DNA from: an uncultured bacterium
Lineage (GTDB): Bacteria; Verrucomicrobiota; Kiritimatiellia; RFP12; UBA1067
Assembly: GCA_902800055.1 (NCBI GenBank)
Contig: CADCCW010000026.1
Location: forward strand, 1-39,493
Direction: 5' to 3'
DNA: 39,493 bases
Under the pieces are notes generated by a model. The model did not search any database and was not told where the DNA came from. It was given only the letters and a program-made list of their open reading frames with translations. Shown piece after piece: positions 7,994 to 15,454 of the stretch (position 1 is the first letter of the stretch; each line of letters begins with the position of its first letter). Both the position numbers and the translations under genes were made by a program.

Positions 7994-8651
7994 AAAAATG
8001 GACTTTCCAGGGACCGTGAATTCGCCAGCAGTCGCGGACTGACTCGATGGTCGGCTCCACGTAGATCGGGGTCGCCTGGTGGCGGAACCAGGTGTCCTGG
8101 CGCTTCGCCAGCTGGCAGGTGCGCACGAACTCGCGCTCGCGCGTGTCCCCTGCGCGGTAGCCGATTGCCGCCGAGGCGGTGGCCGACCAGACGGGATACT
8201 CCTCGCGCAGGCGGCGGCGCTCCTCCTCCAGCCCCTCGGCGTACATCGCGTCAAGCCGCGCGGCGATGCGCTCGCGCACCAGCGCGCGGTCAATCGCGAT
8301 CACCGGATAGGCCGGCGGGGGCTGTTCCCAGCGGCGGTCGAGTCCGCGCAGCAGCGCCGAGAAGTAGAGCCCGGTGCCGCCGACGATGACGACCGGGCGG
8401 TCCGCCGGGACTCCCTTCGCCCACTCGGCGGCGGCGCGCAGCCACGCGCCGGAGGAAAACGGCTCGGCGGGGGTGACGAGGTCGACCCCGCCCATGTGGA
8501 ACTCCTCGATCTCCTCGCGCGACGGCTTGGCGGTGCCGATGTCCATGCCGCGGTAGACGAGCATGGAGTCGGCGCTCAGGATCCACGCGCCCATTTCACG
8601 GGCAAGGACCGCCGCGAGCGCGCTTTTGCCGCTCGCGGTCGGTCCCGCCAG
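7986..8651 (-). CDS. miaA: tRNA dimethylallyltransferase, compact form with unclear start
   Basis: MiaA puts a dimethylallyl group on N6 of A37 in tRNAs reading UNN codons. Visible signatures are the P-loop AGPTASGKSALAAVLA, ILSADSMLVYRGMDIGTAKP (normally SADSMQVYRG), IVGGTGLYFSALLRGL and the C-terminal LAKRQDTWFR. After ALLRGLD the sequence goes directly to PPPAYPVIAIDR, so the roughly 60-70-residue central insertion that grips the tRNA anticodon stem in typical MiaA (about 300 aa) is absent. No ATG, GTG or TTG lies between the pckG stop (8674) and the P-loop. I give CTG 8649-8651 as a provisional start; the first ATG (8594) would remove the P-loop. The coding frame continues upstream with EREAY. 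It may be a real short form, a start-codon loss or a sequence error. Confidence 0.75.
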   Translation of the reverse strand: MAGPTASGKSALAAVLAREMGAWILSADSMLVYRGMDIGTAKPSREEIEEFHMGGVDLVTPAEPFSSGAWLRAAAEWAKGVPADRPVVIVGGTGLYFSALLRGLDRRWEQPPPAYPVIAIDRALVRERIAARLDAMYAEGLEEERRRLREEYPVWSATASAAIGYRAGDTREREFVRTCQLAKRQDTWFRHQATPIYVEPTIESVRDCWRIHGPWKVHFLV

Positions 8652-8673
8652 GAGATAGGCTTCCCGTTCCGTC

Positions 8674-10236
8674 TTACCTGTTGAGCGCGGAGGCGAGGCT
8701 GGCGAGGATGTCGCGCAGCGCCTTCGGGACGCGGCGGGCGGTCTTGGAGCGGACTTCGGTGTCCTTGGACGCCTTGGCGTCGTACTCGTCGTAGGACGCG
8801 CCGACGGTGGCGATCTCCTTCTTCCAGCCCTCCCTGTCGACCTTGAGGATCTCGCGGAGGTCTTCGGGGACGACCTTGAACTTGCCCTCGTTGTTCGAGA
8901 GGTCGATGTCGCTCTCGAGCGGCAGGTTGCCGATCGGGGTGACGTGCGCATGCACCTTGCCCTCGATGCGCTGGCAGATCCACTTGAGGACGCGGCTGTT
9001 GTCGCCGAAGCCCGGCCACATGAAGCGGCCGTCGTCGCCCTTGCGGAACCAGTTCACGAAGTAGATCTTCGGGAAGTAGTCGCACACGTTGTAGCCGAAG
9101 AACGGCAGCATCGCCATCGGGTCGCGGCGGACCTGGCCGATCTGGTCGGAGATGACCGCGGCGGTCACCTCGGAGCCGGCGGCCGAGCCCATGAACACGC
9201 CGTGGGTCCAGCTCTTGGCCTCGTTGACCAGCGGGATCGTCGACGGGCGGCGCCCGCCGAAGAGGATCGCGTCGATCGGCACGCCCGTGGGCTTGCCCTT
9301 CCAGATGCCGTCGAAGCCGGCCTTGTCCAGCACCGGGCAGTTCTCCGCCGGCGCGGTGAAGCGGCTGTTCTTGTGCGCGGCGACGTAGCCGGACTCCTTG
9401 ACCTCCTTCTTGGTCATGCCCGGACGCGGGCCCATGCGGCGCTTGTCGTCGACGCAGCGGTAGCAGGGGTTGCCCTTCCAGTCGATGCCCTCGACCGGCG
9501 CGTCGACGCCCATGTCCTCCCACCAGATGTCGCCGTTGGGGGTGAGGACGACGTTGGTGAAGATCGTGCCCTTCTTGCACGACTTGAGCGCGTTCGGGTT
9601 CGAGTCCATCGACGTCCCCGGCGCGACGCCGAAGAAGCCGTTCTCGGGGTTGATCGCGTAGAGGCGGCCGTCCTCGCCCGGCTTGAGCCAGGCGATGTCG
9701 TCGCCGATCGTCTGCAGCCGCCAGCCCTTGAGCTTGGGCAGCATCATCGCGAGGTTGGTCTTGCCGCAGGCGGACGGGAACGCCGCCGTGAGGTGGTACT
9801 GCTTCCGCTCGGGACTGGTGAGCGTGAGGATAAGCATGTGCTCGGCCATCCAGCCCTCGTCCTTCGCGAGCTTGGAGGCGATGCGGAGCGCGAAGCACTT
9901 CTTGCCGAGGAGGGCGTTCCCGCCGTAGCCCGAGCCGAACGACCAGATCTGGCGCTCCTCGGGGAACTGGGTGATGAACTTGTCCTCGATCCGCTTGGCG
10001 CACGGCCAGGCGACGTCCTTCTGCCCCTTCTTGAGCGGCGCGCCCACGGAGTGGATGCAGGGGATGAAGTCGCCGTCGGCGCCGAGGTGGCGGAGCACCG
10101 CGTCGCCCGTCCTGGTCATGATGTCCATGTTGACGACGACGTAGGGCGAGTCGGTGATCTCGATGCCGTACTGGGTGATCGGGTTGCCGATCGGGCCCAT
10201 CGCGAACGGGATCACGTACATCGTGCGGCCCTTCAT
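8674..10236 (-). CDS. pckG: GTP-dependent phosphoenolpyruvate carboxykinase, main 3' part (frame broken)
   Basis: This 520-residue open frame carries most of PckG, which interconverts oxaloacetate + GTP and phosphoenolpyruvate + CO2 + GDP. The diagnostic GTP-class P-loop [13 protein letters not shown] with its reactive Cys is present, as are [21 protein letters not shown] and [16 protein letters not shown]. The ATG at 10236 begins [15 protein letters not shown], which is an internal PckG sequence, not a true N-terminus. The true beginning is at 10618 in another frame because a 46-bp tandem duplication (10210-10301) shifts the frame. With one copy removed, the gene would be about 632 residues, the usual size. 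In a fermenter the enzyme often works as CO2-fixing, linking glycogen breakdown to oxaloacetate, and the window's decarboxylase subunits act on that kind of oxo-acid. Confidence 0.93.
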   Translation of the reverse strand: MKGRTMYVIPFAMGPIGNPITQYGIEITDSPYVVVNMDIMTRTGDAVLRHLGADGDFIPCIHSVGAPLKKGQKDVAWPCAKRIEDKFITQFPEERQIWSFGSGYGGNALLGKKCFALRIASKLAKDEGWMAEHMLILTLTSPERKQYHLTAAFPSACGKTNLAMMLPKLKGWRLQTIGDDIAWLKPGEDGRLYAINPENGFFGVAPGTSMDSNPNALKSCKKGTIFTNVVLTPNGDIWWEDMGVDAPVEGIDWKGNPCYRCVDDKRRMGPRPGMTKKEVKESGYVAAHKNSRFTAPAENCPVLDKAGFDGIWKGKPTGVPIDAILFGGRRPSTIPLVNEAKSWTHGVFMGSAAGSEVTAAVISDQIGQVRRDPMAMLPFFGYNVCDYFPKIYFVNWFRKGDDGRFMWPGFGDNSRVLKWICQRIEGKVHAHVTPIGNLPLESDIDLSNNEGKFKVVPEDLREILKVDREGWKKEIATVGASYDEYDAKASKDTEVRSKTARRVPKALRDILASLASALNR

Positions 10237-10301
10237 GCAGCCCTTGTAGCTCTTGGATCACGTACATCGTGCGGCCCTTCATGCAGCCCTTGTAGCTCTT
10301 G
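10210..10301. repeat. Perfect 46-bp tandem duplication inside pckG
   Basis: Bases 10210-10255 and 10256-10301 are identical, two copies head to tail. Each copy encodes the same [14 protein letters not shown] segment of PckG. Because 46 is not a multiple of three, the duplication shifts the reading frame. It is the only such long perfect direct repeat I noticed in the window. Confidence 0.97.
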
Positions 10302-10618
10302 AGCATGAGCTTCTTCATCGCCTCGGGCTCCATCCAGTGGTTGGTGGGGCCCGCGTCGATCTCGCGCTTCGAGCAGATGAAGGTGCGCCCCTCGACGCGA
10401 GCCACGTCGCTCTCGTGCGAGCGGGCGAGGTAGCAGTCGGGACGGGTCTTCGGGTTGAGCTTCACGAACTGGCCCTTCTTGACCATCATCTCGCAGATGT
10501 CGTGGTGCTCCTTCTTGGTCCCCTTCACCACCACGATCTTGTCGGGGGTGCAGACCTTGTTCCACTTGTCGACCCAGGCGAACACCTTGGCGTTCGCAAA
10601 CTTCGGCGTCTTGGCCAT
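10256..10618 (-). pseudogene. pckG: pckG 5' part, separated from the rest by a 46-bp duplication
   Basis: From ATG 10618 (ribosome site AAGGAGAAGAAA just before) this frame encodes the N-terminal about 120 residues of Pck[20 protein letters not shown], then [31 protein letters not shown] and [20 protein letters not shown]. After the second copy of the duplicated 46 bp the frame leaves PckG and reads on as non-homologous, Arg/Pro-rich sequence to 8576. The low-complexity read-through and the exact match of both parts to one family show a single broken gene rather than two genes. Whether the break is in the genome or in the assembly cannot be told from one sequence. Confidence 0.9.
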
Positions 10619-10643
10619 TTTCTTCTCCTTGTTAAACTGTTGG

Positions 10644-10667
10644 GCGGGTCCGCCGCGGCGGACCCGC
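10644..10667. other. Perfect 24-bp GC palindrome between rpmA and pckG
   Basis: The two 12-base arms (GCGGGTCCGCCG and its reverse complement) abut without a loop. The palindrome fills much of the 54-nt gap between the rpmA stop and the pckG start. No T-tract follows on the minus strand, so it is not a classical intrinsic terminator. It could be an RNA processing or attenuation hairpin, or a protein-binding site. Confidence 0.7.
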
Positions 10668-10672
10668 GGATG

Positions 10673-10906
10673 TCACTCGACGATCGTGACGACCTTGCCG
10701 TCCTTGATGAACTTCACCTTGCCGTCCTTGAGGGCGAAGAGGGTGAAGTCGCGGCCCTGGCCGACGTTCTTGCCGGGGTGGATCTTGGTGCCGCGCTGGC
10801 GGACGATGATCGAGCCGGTCTTGAGGAACTGGCCGTCGTAGGCCTTAACGCCCAGGTACTTGGGGTTCGAGTCGCGGCCGTTGCGCGCAGATGCGGAAGT
10901 AGCCAT
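10673..10906 (-). CDS. rpmA: 50S ribosomal protein L27
   Basis: This 77-residue protein has the L27 signature: an N-terminal flexible arm rich in Ser/Arg ([20 protein letters not shown]), then [19 protein letters not shown] and [16 protein letters not shown]. The N-terminal arm reaches the peptidyl-transferase centre of the ribosome. It lacks the cleavable extension seen in Firmicutes and is slightly shorter than the common 85 residues. It lies 18 nt downstream of rplU, the universal L21-L27 order. The usual next gene, obgE, is absent; pckG follows instead after a palindromic spacer. Confidence 0.97.
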   Translation of the reverse strand: MATSASARNGRDSNPKYLGVKAYDGQFLKTGSIIVRQRGTKIHPGKNVGQGRDFTLFALKDGKVKFIKDGKVVTIVE

Positions 10907-10924
10907 TTTATGTTTCTCCTTCCC

Positions 10925-11239
10925 TTACGCGATTGCCTTGACCGTGGCGACCGTCAGCTGCTGGCGGTGGCCCTTCTTCCGGCGCTCGCCCTTGCGGCGC
11001 TTCGCCTTGAAGTTTATCACCTTGTCGGCCTTGACGACGCCGTCGACCGCGAGGGTCACCTTGGCGCCCTCCACGTAGGGCTTGCCGACCTTGAGGGTGG
11101 TGCCGTCAGAGACCGCGCAAACGGTGTCGATGACTGCCTCCTGCCCCGCTTCGACCGAGAGCTTTTCAATCTCGATCCTGTCACCGACCTTCACAAGCAC
11201 CTGCTTGCCGCCGGTTTCGAGAACTGCGTATGCTTCCAT
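10925..11239 (-). CDS. rplU: 50S ribosomal protein L21
   Basis: This 104-residue L21 starts at ATG 11239 (MEAYAVLETGGKQVLVKVGD), with AAAGGAAC as ribosome site. A longer reading from an upstream codon would add nine unrelated residues before the conserved start and is rejected. Family signatures are the Y-A-V-x-x-x-GGKQ start and the basic C-terminal KAKRRKGERRKKGHRQ, which binds 23S rRNA. It heads a unit with rpmA, pckG and miaA. Upstream is the best sigma-70-type promoter of the window and a leader hairpin that may serve autoregulation. Confidence 0.97.
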   Translation of the reverse strand: MEAYAVLETGGKQVLVKVGDRIEIEKLSVEAGQEAVIDTVCAVSDGTTLKVGKPYVEGAKVTLAVDGVVKADKVINFKAKRRKGERRKKGHRQQLTVATVKAIA

Positions 11240-11266
11240 TTTGTTCCTTTCGTTCCCGTTTTCCAT

Positions 11267-11294
11267 GTGGAGGGGCGTCCAATCGCCCTTCCAC
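11267..11294 (-). promoter_or_regulatory. Leader hairpin upstream of rplU
   Basis: On the minus strand GTGGAAGGGCG pairs with CGCCCCTCCAC around a six-base loop (ATTGGA), with one A/C mismatch. It begins about 12 nt after the predicted transcription start and ends 27 nt before ATG 11239. Leader structures upstream of rplU are known in other bacteria as L21 autoregulation sites; whether this one belongs to that class is inference. Confidence 0.6.
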
Positions 11295-11312
11295 GAAAAA
11301 CAAGGTTCGCGT

Positions 11313-11342
11313 ATTATACCCTTTTTGCGCTTCCGCTGTCAA
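11313..11342 (-). promoter_or_regulatory. Consensus -35/-10 promoter of the rplU unit
   Basis: TTGACA (11342-11337) and TATAAT (11318-11313), both perfect, separated by 18 nt. This is the only promoter in the window with a full consensus -35. The predicted start near 11306 gives a leader of about 65 nt. Confidence 0.9.
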
Positions 11343-11398
11343 ATCGGCGGTCTGGGCGCCGGGCGGAAACTGGGGAAAAGACGGCAAATAAGGGCGAA

Positions 11399-12274
11399 TC
11401 AGGGCTTCAGGTTCTGGAGCGCCTCGATGCGGTCGTCGATCGAGGGATGCGTCGACCAGACCGAAGTGCCGCGCTTGGACGCCACACCGAAGGCCTTGAG
11501 CGAGTCGGGGAGGACCCCAGGCTGCAGATTGCCGAGCCGCCGAAGCGCCGCGATCATCGGCCCGGGCGTGCCCAGGAGCCGCGCGCTGCCCGCGTCCGCC
11601 GCGTACTCGCGCCGCCGCGAGAACGCGAACACCACCAGCGAGGCCAGGATGCCGAGCCCGACCTGCAGCACGACCGCGAAGAGAACGTACGCGCCGCTGT
11701 TGCCGCGGCGGTTGCCCTTGCCGCCGGAAAGCACCGCCGCCAGCACCCGCGAGAAGAAGAGCACGAACGCGTTGAGGACGCCCTGCAGCAGCGTGAGCGT
11801 CACCATGTCGCCGTTCGCGACGTGGCTCATCTCGTGTCCGAGCACCGCCTTGAGCTCCTCCTTCGTCATCTGGCCCATGATGTCGGTCGAGACCGCGACG
11901 AGAGCGTGGTTCCTGAACGCGCCAGTCGCGAAAGCGTTCGCCGCGCCGGGGTAGATCGCCACCTCCGGCATGCGCACGTTCGCGCGCCGGGCGAGGTCCT
12001 CCACCGTCGCCACCAGCCAGCGCTCCGCCTCGCCCTCGCTGCCGTCGATCGTCCGCGCCCCGCAGGCGAACTTGGCCATCTGCTTGGAGAGGAGCAGCGA
12101 AATGATCGCGCCGACGAAGCCGTAGACGACTGCGAAGACGAGGAGGTCAGCGTACTCGGCGCCAAGCTGCTTCTCGAGGTCGGCGCCGAACAGCGCAAAA
12201 ATGAGCTGCGACACGAGGACGAGCGTGAGCAGCACCGCGATATTGGTGACGAGGAAGAGGAATATGCGCTTCAT
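11399..12274 (-). CDS. htpX: M48 zinc metalloprotease HtpX
   Basis: This 291-residue inner-membrane protease degrades misfolded membrane proteins. Two N-terminal membrane helices lie at about residues 3-29 and 44-64. The zinc motif HEMSH (His147, Glu148, His151) follows VLGHEMSHVANGDMV. Further helices come after it, and the third-ligand region REYAADAGSARL matches the family EFxAD pattern. The C-terminal FSTHP-type signature appears as VWSTHPSIDDRIEAL. Length and architecture are standard. ATG 12274 has AAGGAGG upstream. It is the last gene of a unit starting with a cysteine desulfurase; an 80-nt gap carrying the rplU promoter follows. Confidence 0.96.
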   Translation of the reverse strand: MKRIFLFLVTNIAVLLTLVLVSQLIFALFGADLEKQLGAEYADLLVFAVVYGFVGAIISLLLSKQMAKFACGARTIDGSEGEAERWLVATVEDLARRANVRMPEVAIYPGAANAFATGAFRNHALVAVSTDIMGQMTKEELKAVLGHEMSHVANGDMVTLTLLQGVLNAFVLFFSRVLAAVLSGGKGNRRGNSGAYVLFAVVLQVGLGILASLVVFAFSRRREYAADAGSARLLGTPGPMIAALRRLGNLQPGVLPDSLKAFGVASKRGTSVWSTHPSIDDRIEALQNLKP

Positions 12275-12306
12275 GGGGCCTCCTTGCCGCTATGTCGGTG
12301 GAAAAA

Positions 12307-12618
12307 TCAGTGGCCGGCGCGGTCGTCGGTCTTCTCGGGGAAGGACACCTTCACCCCGGCCTCGTCGATCGCGTAGCGGATGTTCGCCTGGGCGATCTTC
12401 ATCGAGTCGTACTTGAGCGTCAGCGTCTTCGCGGACATGTCCCAGTCGTAGCTGTCCTTCAGCACTCCCTGGTACTTCGCGAGCGCCTCCGCGACCTTGG
12501 CCTTGTCGGCTGCCTTCAGCTCCGGCATCAGCACCGTCATCTCGCGCACGTCCTCGCGGCGGCAGCCGCCGAGGACCGCCAGCGCGGCGAACAAGACCAG
12601 CACAATCGCACTTCTCAT
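12307..12618 (-). CDS. Small lipoprotein with HMA-like fold lacking CXXC
   Basis: This is a 103-residue protein with a lipobox (LFAALAVLGGC, lipidated Cys about residue 19). The mature part has the beta-alpha-beta-beta-alpha-beta rhythm of a heavy-metal-associated domain: MTVLMPEL, DKAKVAEALAKYQGVLKDSY, AKTLTLKYDSMKIAQANIRY, IDEAGVKVSF. The metal-binding CXXC, expected near MPELK, is missing. It lies between the cysteine desulfurase (20 nt upstream) and htpX (32 nt downstream). The function is unknown. Its fold suggests a periplasmic interaction module rather than a copper carrier. Confidence 0.7.
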   Translation of the reverse strand: MRSAIVLVLFAALAVLGGCRREDVREMTVLMPELKAADKAKVAEALAKYQGVLKDSYDWDMSAKTLTLKYDSMKIAQANIRYAIDEAGVKVSFPEKTDDRAGH

Positions 12619-12638
12619 CTTTCTGCTCCCTTCGATGT

Positions 12639-13823
12639 TCAGGAATAGGTGGTTACGTCGCTGCCCGGCCCGAACGGCGACAGCTCCCTGAGGCCGCGGA
12701 TCACCGGACCGACGTGCTCGAGCGCGTAGTCGATGTCCGCGTCGGTGTTGTAGCGCGAAAGCGAGAACCGCACCGAGCCGTGGACCGCGGTGAACGGCAC
12801 CCCCATCGCGCGGATGACGTGGCTCGGGTCGAGCGAGCCGCTCGCGCACGCCGACCCCGTCGACACGCAGATGCCGAGGTCGCTGAGCCGGTAGGCGATC
12901 GCCTCGCCCTCGACGTACTCGAAGCTGACGTTGAGCGTGTTGGGGAGCCGCCGCGACCTGTCGCCGTTGACGCGCACGTCGGGGCAGGTGGCGAGGATTC
13001 CCTCCTCGAGCCGGTCGCGGAGGCGCCCGAGCCGCTCGCCCTCGGCGGCCATGCCGATGCGCGCGAGCTCGCACGCCTTGGCGAGGCCCATGATGTATGG
13101 GACGTTCTCGGTGCCGGCGCGGCGACCGCGCTCCTGGTGCCCGCCGAGCATGAACGGCTTCGCCTTCGTTCCGCCGCGGACGTACATGATGCCGATCCCC
13201 TTTGGCGCGTGGAACTTGTGGCCGGACATCGAGAGCATGTCCACCGGCACCTTCTTCACGTCCACCGGAAGCTTGCCCGCCACCTGCACCGCGTCGGTGT
13301 GGAGGATCGCCCCGTGCTCGCGGCAGATCTGGGCGATCTCCTCCATCGGGAAGACGACGCCGGTCTCGTTGTTCGCCCACATCACGGAGACGAGCTTCGG
13401 GCCCTTGGCGGCGAGCTCGCGGCGGAGCGCGTCGAGGTCGAGGTTGCCGAGGCCGTCAACGCCCAGCTCCACCGTCTCGTGGCCGAGCGCCTTGAGCCGG
13501 CGCACCGGCTGGAGGACGGCTGGGTGCTCCACCGCCGTGGTGATCACCTTGAGCTCGCGGCCGAACCAGTCCGCCGCGCCGCGGATCGCCGCGTTGTCCG
13601 ACTCGGTGGCGCAGCCGGTGAAGACGACCTCGTCCGGGTCGGCGTTGAGGAACCGCGCCACCTCCTCGCGGGCGCGGGCGACGAAGCGCGCCACCTTGCC
13701 ACCGAAGGCGTGCATCGAGCTGGGGTTGCCGTAGAGGTCGCAGAAAAACGGCAGCATCACGTCCCGCACCTCGGGCGCAACCCGGGTGGTGGCGTTGTTG
13801 TCGAGATATACCGTCCGCTCCAT
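12639..13823 (-). CDS. Cysteine desulfurase, NifS/IscS family
   Basis: This is a 394-residue PLP enzyme that takes sulfur from cysteine for Fe-S cluster and thio-cofactor synthesis. It begins MERTVYLDNNATT at ATG 13823. Key sites are the WANNETG region, HTDAVQ, SGHKFHAPKG with the PLP Lys203, and the active-site loop STGSACASGS with Cys326. The short loop places it in group I (NifS/IscS). There is no IscU/NifU scaffold gene next to it. A longer in-frame start upstream exists but lacks family similarity. The start lies 9 nt past a TATAAT without a Shine-Dalgarno sequence, suggesting a leaderless message. It heads a three-gene unit with a small lipoprotein and htpX. Confidence 0.95.
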   Translation of the reverse strand: MERTVYLDNNATTRVAPEVRDVMLPFFCDLYGNPSSMHAFGGKVARFVARAREEVARFLNADPDEVVFTGCATESDNAAIRGAADWFGRELKVITTAVEHPAVLQPVRRLKALGHETVELGVDGLGNLDLDALRRELAAKGPKLVSVMWANNETGVVFPMEEIAQICREHGAILHTDAVQVAGKLPVDVKKVPVDMLSMSGHKFHAPKGIGIMYVRGGTKAKPFMLGGHQERGRRAGTENVPYIMGLAKACELARIGMAAEGERLGRLRDRLEEGILATCPDVRVNGDRSRRLPNTLNVSFEYVEGEAIAYRLSDLGICVSTGSACASGSLDPSHVIRAMGVPFTAVHGSVRFSLSRYNTDADIDYALEHVGPVIRGLRELSPFGPGSDVTTYS

Positions 13824-13832
13824 AGGTTGTGT

Positions 13833-13841
13833 ATTATAGCA
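13833..13841 (-). promoter_or_regulatory. Extended -10 promoter of the cysteine desulfurase unit
   Basis: TGCTATAAT on the minus strand, 9 nt before ATG 13823 and just after the apbE stop (13846). Confidence 0.8.
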
Positions 13842-13845
13842 AAAA

Positions 13846-14709
13846 TCACCTGAAGCGGGCGGCGTCGCCGGCGCTGCGGGTGGTGCCGTCAGCAAGGATC
13901 CACAGGGCGGCGACGAGGCCGGCGTCGGGGAATTCCTCCGTCATGGAATGCAGCAATGCCGCGCCGGAGTCAGGTCCCAGCACGAAAAGCGCGGTGGAAA
14001 GTCCGTCCGCCCACATCGCCGAGCGCGCGAGCACCGTGACCGAGGCGACGCCGTTCGAGACCACTGCGCCGGTACGCGCGTCGCGGATGTGGCTGCCGCG
14101 GAAATAGGTGGCGCTCGTCGCCAGCGCCTCCCCTTCGCGCAGGTCGACCTCCGCGGCAAATCCGCTGCCGCCGGGGTCGCGGACGCCGGTGCGCCACGGC
14201 CGGCGCGAGCCGCCCTCGCCCTGGAGCGCCTTGAGGTTGCCGCCGAGGTCGAGGAGCGCGTCGTTGCCGTCGACGTATGTCACCTCCGCGGCGAGATCGA
14301 CGGCGAAGCCTTTGGCGATTGCGCCGAGGTCAAGGGTGTTCGTCCCGCGCCAGCGCGGACTGAACGCGCCGCCGGAGAGCCGTTCGAGCGCAAACGCCGC
14401 GGCGTAGCAGGGACGCATCCGCTTATCGCACTGCGCGAGGACCGCGTCGTCGCCGAGCGGCGCGAGGCGGCTCAGTTCCGAGTCGGGGTCGTGGGCGTTC
14501 AAAAGCCGCTCGACTTCGGCGAAGGCGTCCGCGGCGCTCTGGCGGTAACCGGACGCGGAGAGTCCGCCGCCGCCGCGCACCTGCACCGCGGCGACAGTGC
14601 CCATGACCGGCCACTCGATGCGCTCGATCGGCGCACGAGCGCACCCGCCGGCAAGACTCAGGGACAGCACCATCCCAATCAGGCCGATCCTATATCTCGA
14701 CGATTTCAT
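13846..14709 (-). CDS. apbE: ApbE-like FAD:protein FMN transferase lipoprotein
   Basis: This 287-residue protein begins at ATG 14709 (MKSSRYRIGLIGMVLSLSL) with a lipobox LAGGC. ApbE covalently attaches FMN from FAD to a Thr of periplasmic targets, such as Na+-pumping NQR/RNF subunits. Motifs seen are PVMGTVAAVQV, LGAIAKGFAVDLA, LLDLGGNLKALQG and WADGLSTALFVLG, the last holding the Asp/Thr metal-site signature. Length is slightly short for the family (about 320). It overlaps the upstream YycJ-like gene by 20 nt. No RNF or NQR gene is in the window, so its flavinylation target lies elsewhere. Confidence 0.93.
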   Translation of the reverse strand: MKSSRYRIGLIGMVLSLSLAGGCARAPIERIEWPVMGTVAAVQVRGGGGLSASGYRQSAADAFAEVERLLNAHDPDSELSRLAPLGDDAVLAQCDKRMRPCYAAAFALERLSGGAFSPRWRGTNTLDLGAIAKGFAVDLAAEVTYVDGNDALLDLGGNLKALQGEGGSRRPWRTGVRDPGGSGFAAEVDLREGEALATSATYFRGSHIRDARTGAVVSNGVASVTVLARSAMWADGLSTALFVLGPDSGAALLHSMTEEFPDAGLVAALWILADGTTRSAGDAARFR

Positions 14710-15454
14710 CCTGACGAAGGATCCTGAGCTCGATGTCTGTGCGCCCGATTTCGCAAAGCGCAGTGCGCATTGCGCCCTCGGCGACGTGCGGCTCGTTGCA
14801 GTCGCGCGAAAGGTGGGCGAGCGCGAGCGTTCGCAGCCGCGGCGAGGCAAAGCGCCTGACGAGATCGCACGCCTGGTCGTTGGAAAGATGCCCGCGCGGG
14901 CCGGCGATGCGCTGGATGAGCGCGGGCGGACGGCCGCTCCGGCGCAGGAGAACCGAATCGTGGTTCGACTCGAGCGTCGCTATGTCCGCCTCGGAAAGGT
15001 TCACGCCTATCGATTCAAGCGGCGTGCCGACGTCAGTCGCGTGAAAGTACCTGATTTCGCCGTCCGTGACGAGAAAGCCGACGGGGTCGCTGGTGTCGTG
15101 GGGGATGGCAAACGGCTTGACGGCGAAGGGGCCGACCTCGAAGTCCTGCCCGTTCTCGAAGATCGAGAATTCGCCGATGCCAGTCGCCGCGGCAATGGTG
15201 TCGGCCGTCATCGCATTGGCGAAAAGCCCGGCCTTGGGGAAGCAGTCGTGGAACTTCGCAACCCCCTTTACATGGTCATCGTGGCTGTGCGTGAACACCG
15301 CCGCCACTACCGCCCCAAGGTCGATTCCAGCAATGCGGCTGCGCTTCAGGAGCTCGCGGCAGCTGAGACCGCAGTCTATCAATAGGACGCAGCCCCCGGA
15401 CTCGACGCAATACGCGTTTCCCGCGCTTCCGCTCGCGAGCGAGACGATCCTCAT
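14690..15454 (-). CDS. YycJ/WalJ-like MBL-fold hydrolase
   Basis: This 254-residue metallo-beta-lactamase-fold protein begins MRIVSLASGSAGNAYCVE, the SGSxGN start typical of YycJ/VicX/WalJ. The metal motif is THSHDDHVKG (His56, His58, Asp60, His61). Later motifs are FAIPHDTSDPVGF, ESNHD, GHLSNDQAC and ALAHLSRDCN. The group is reported as exonuclease- or nuclease-related and linked in Firmicutes to cell-wall regulation and DNA repair. Here it overlaps purD by ATGA and apbE by 20 nt, inside the scpA-apbE unit. Its function in this lineage is unproven. Confidence 0.9.
   Translation of the reverse strand: MRIVSLASGSAGNAYCVESGGCVLLIDCGLSCRELLKRSRIAGIDLGAVVAAVFTHSHDDHVKGVAKFHDCFPKAGLFANAMTADTIAAATGIGEFSIFENGQDFEVGPFAVKPFAIPHDTSDPVGFLVTDGEIRYFHATDVGTPLESIGVNLSEADIATLESNHDSVLLRRSGRPPALIQRIAGPRGHLSNDQACDLVRRFASPRLRTLALAHLSRDCNEPHVAEGAMRTALCEIGRTDIELRILRQDEIVEI

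Noticed and set aside
8576..10618. 680-residue frame starting at the pckG start
   Set aside because: Only the first about 120 residues are PckG; the rest is out-of-frame, Arg/Pro-rich read-through after the 46-bp duplication.
11319..11398. Intrinsic terminator after htpX
   Set aside because: No convincing stem with a T-tract could be seen in the gap; only the rplU promoter is supported there.
8944..12376. Long plus-strand open frames opposite pckG and htpX
   Set aside because: Same shadow effect; Arg/Val/Ala/Glu-rich translation without motifs, while the minus strand holds strong family matches.
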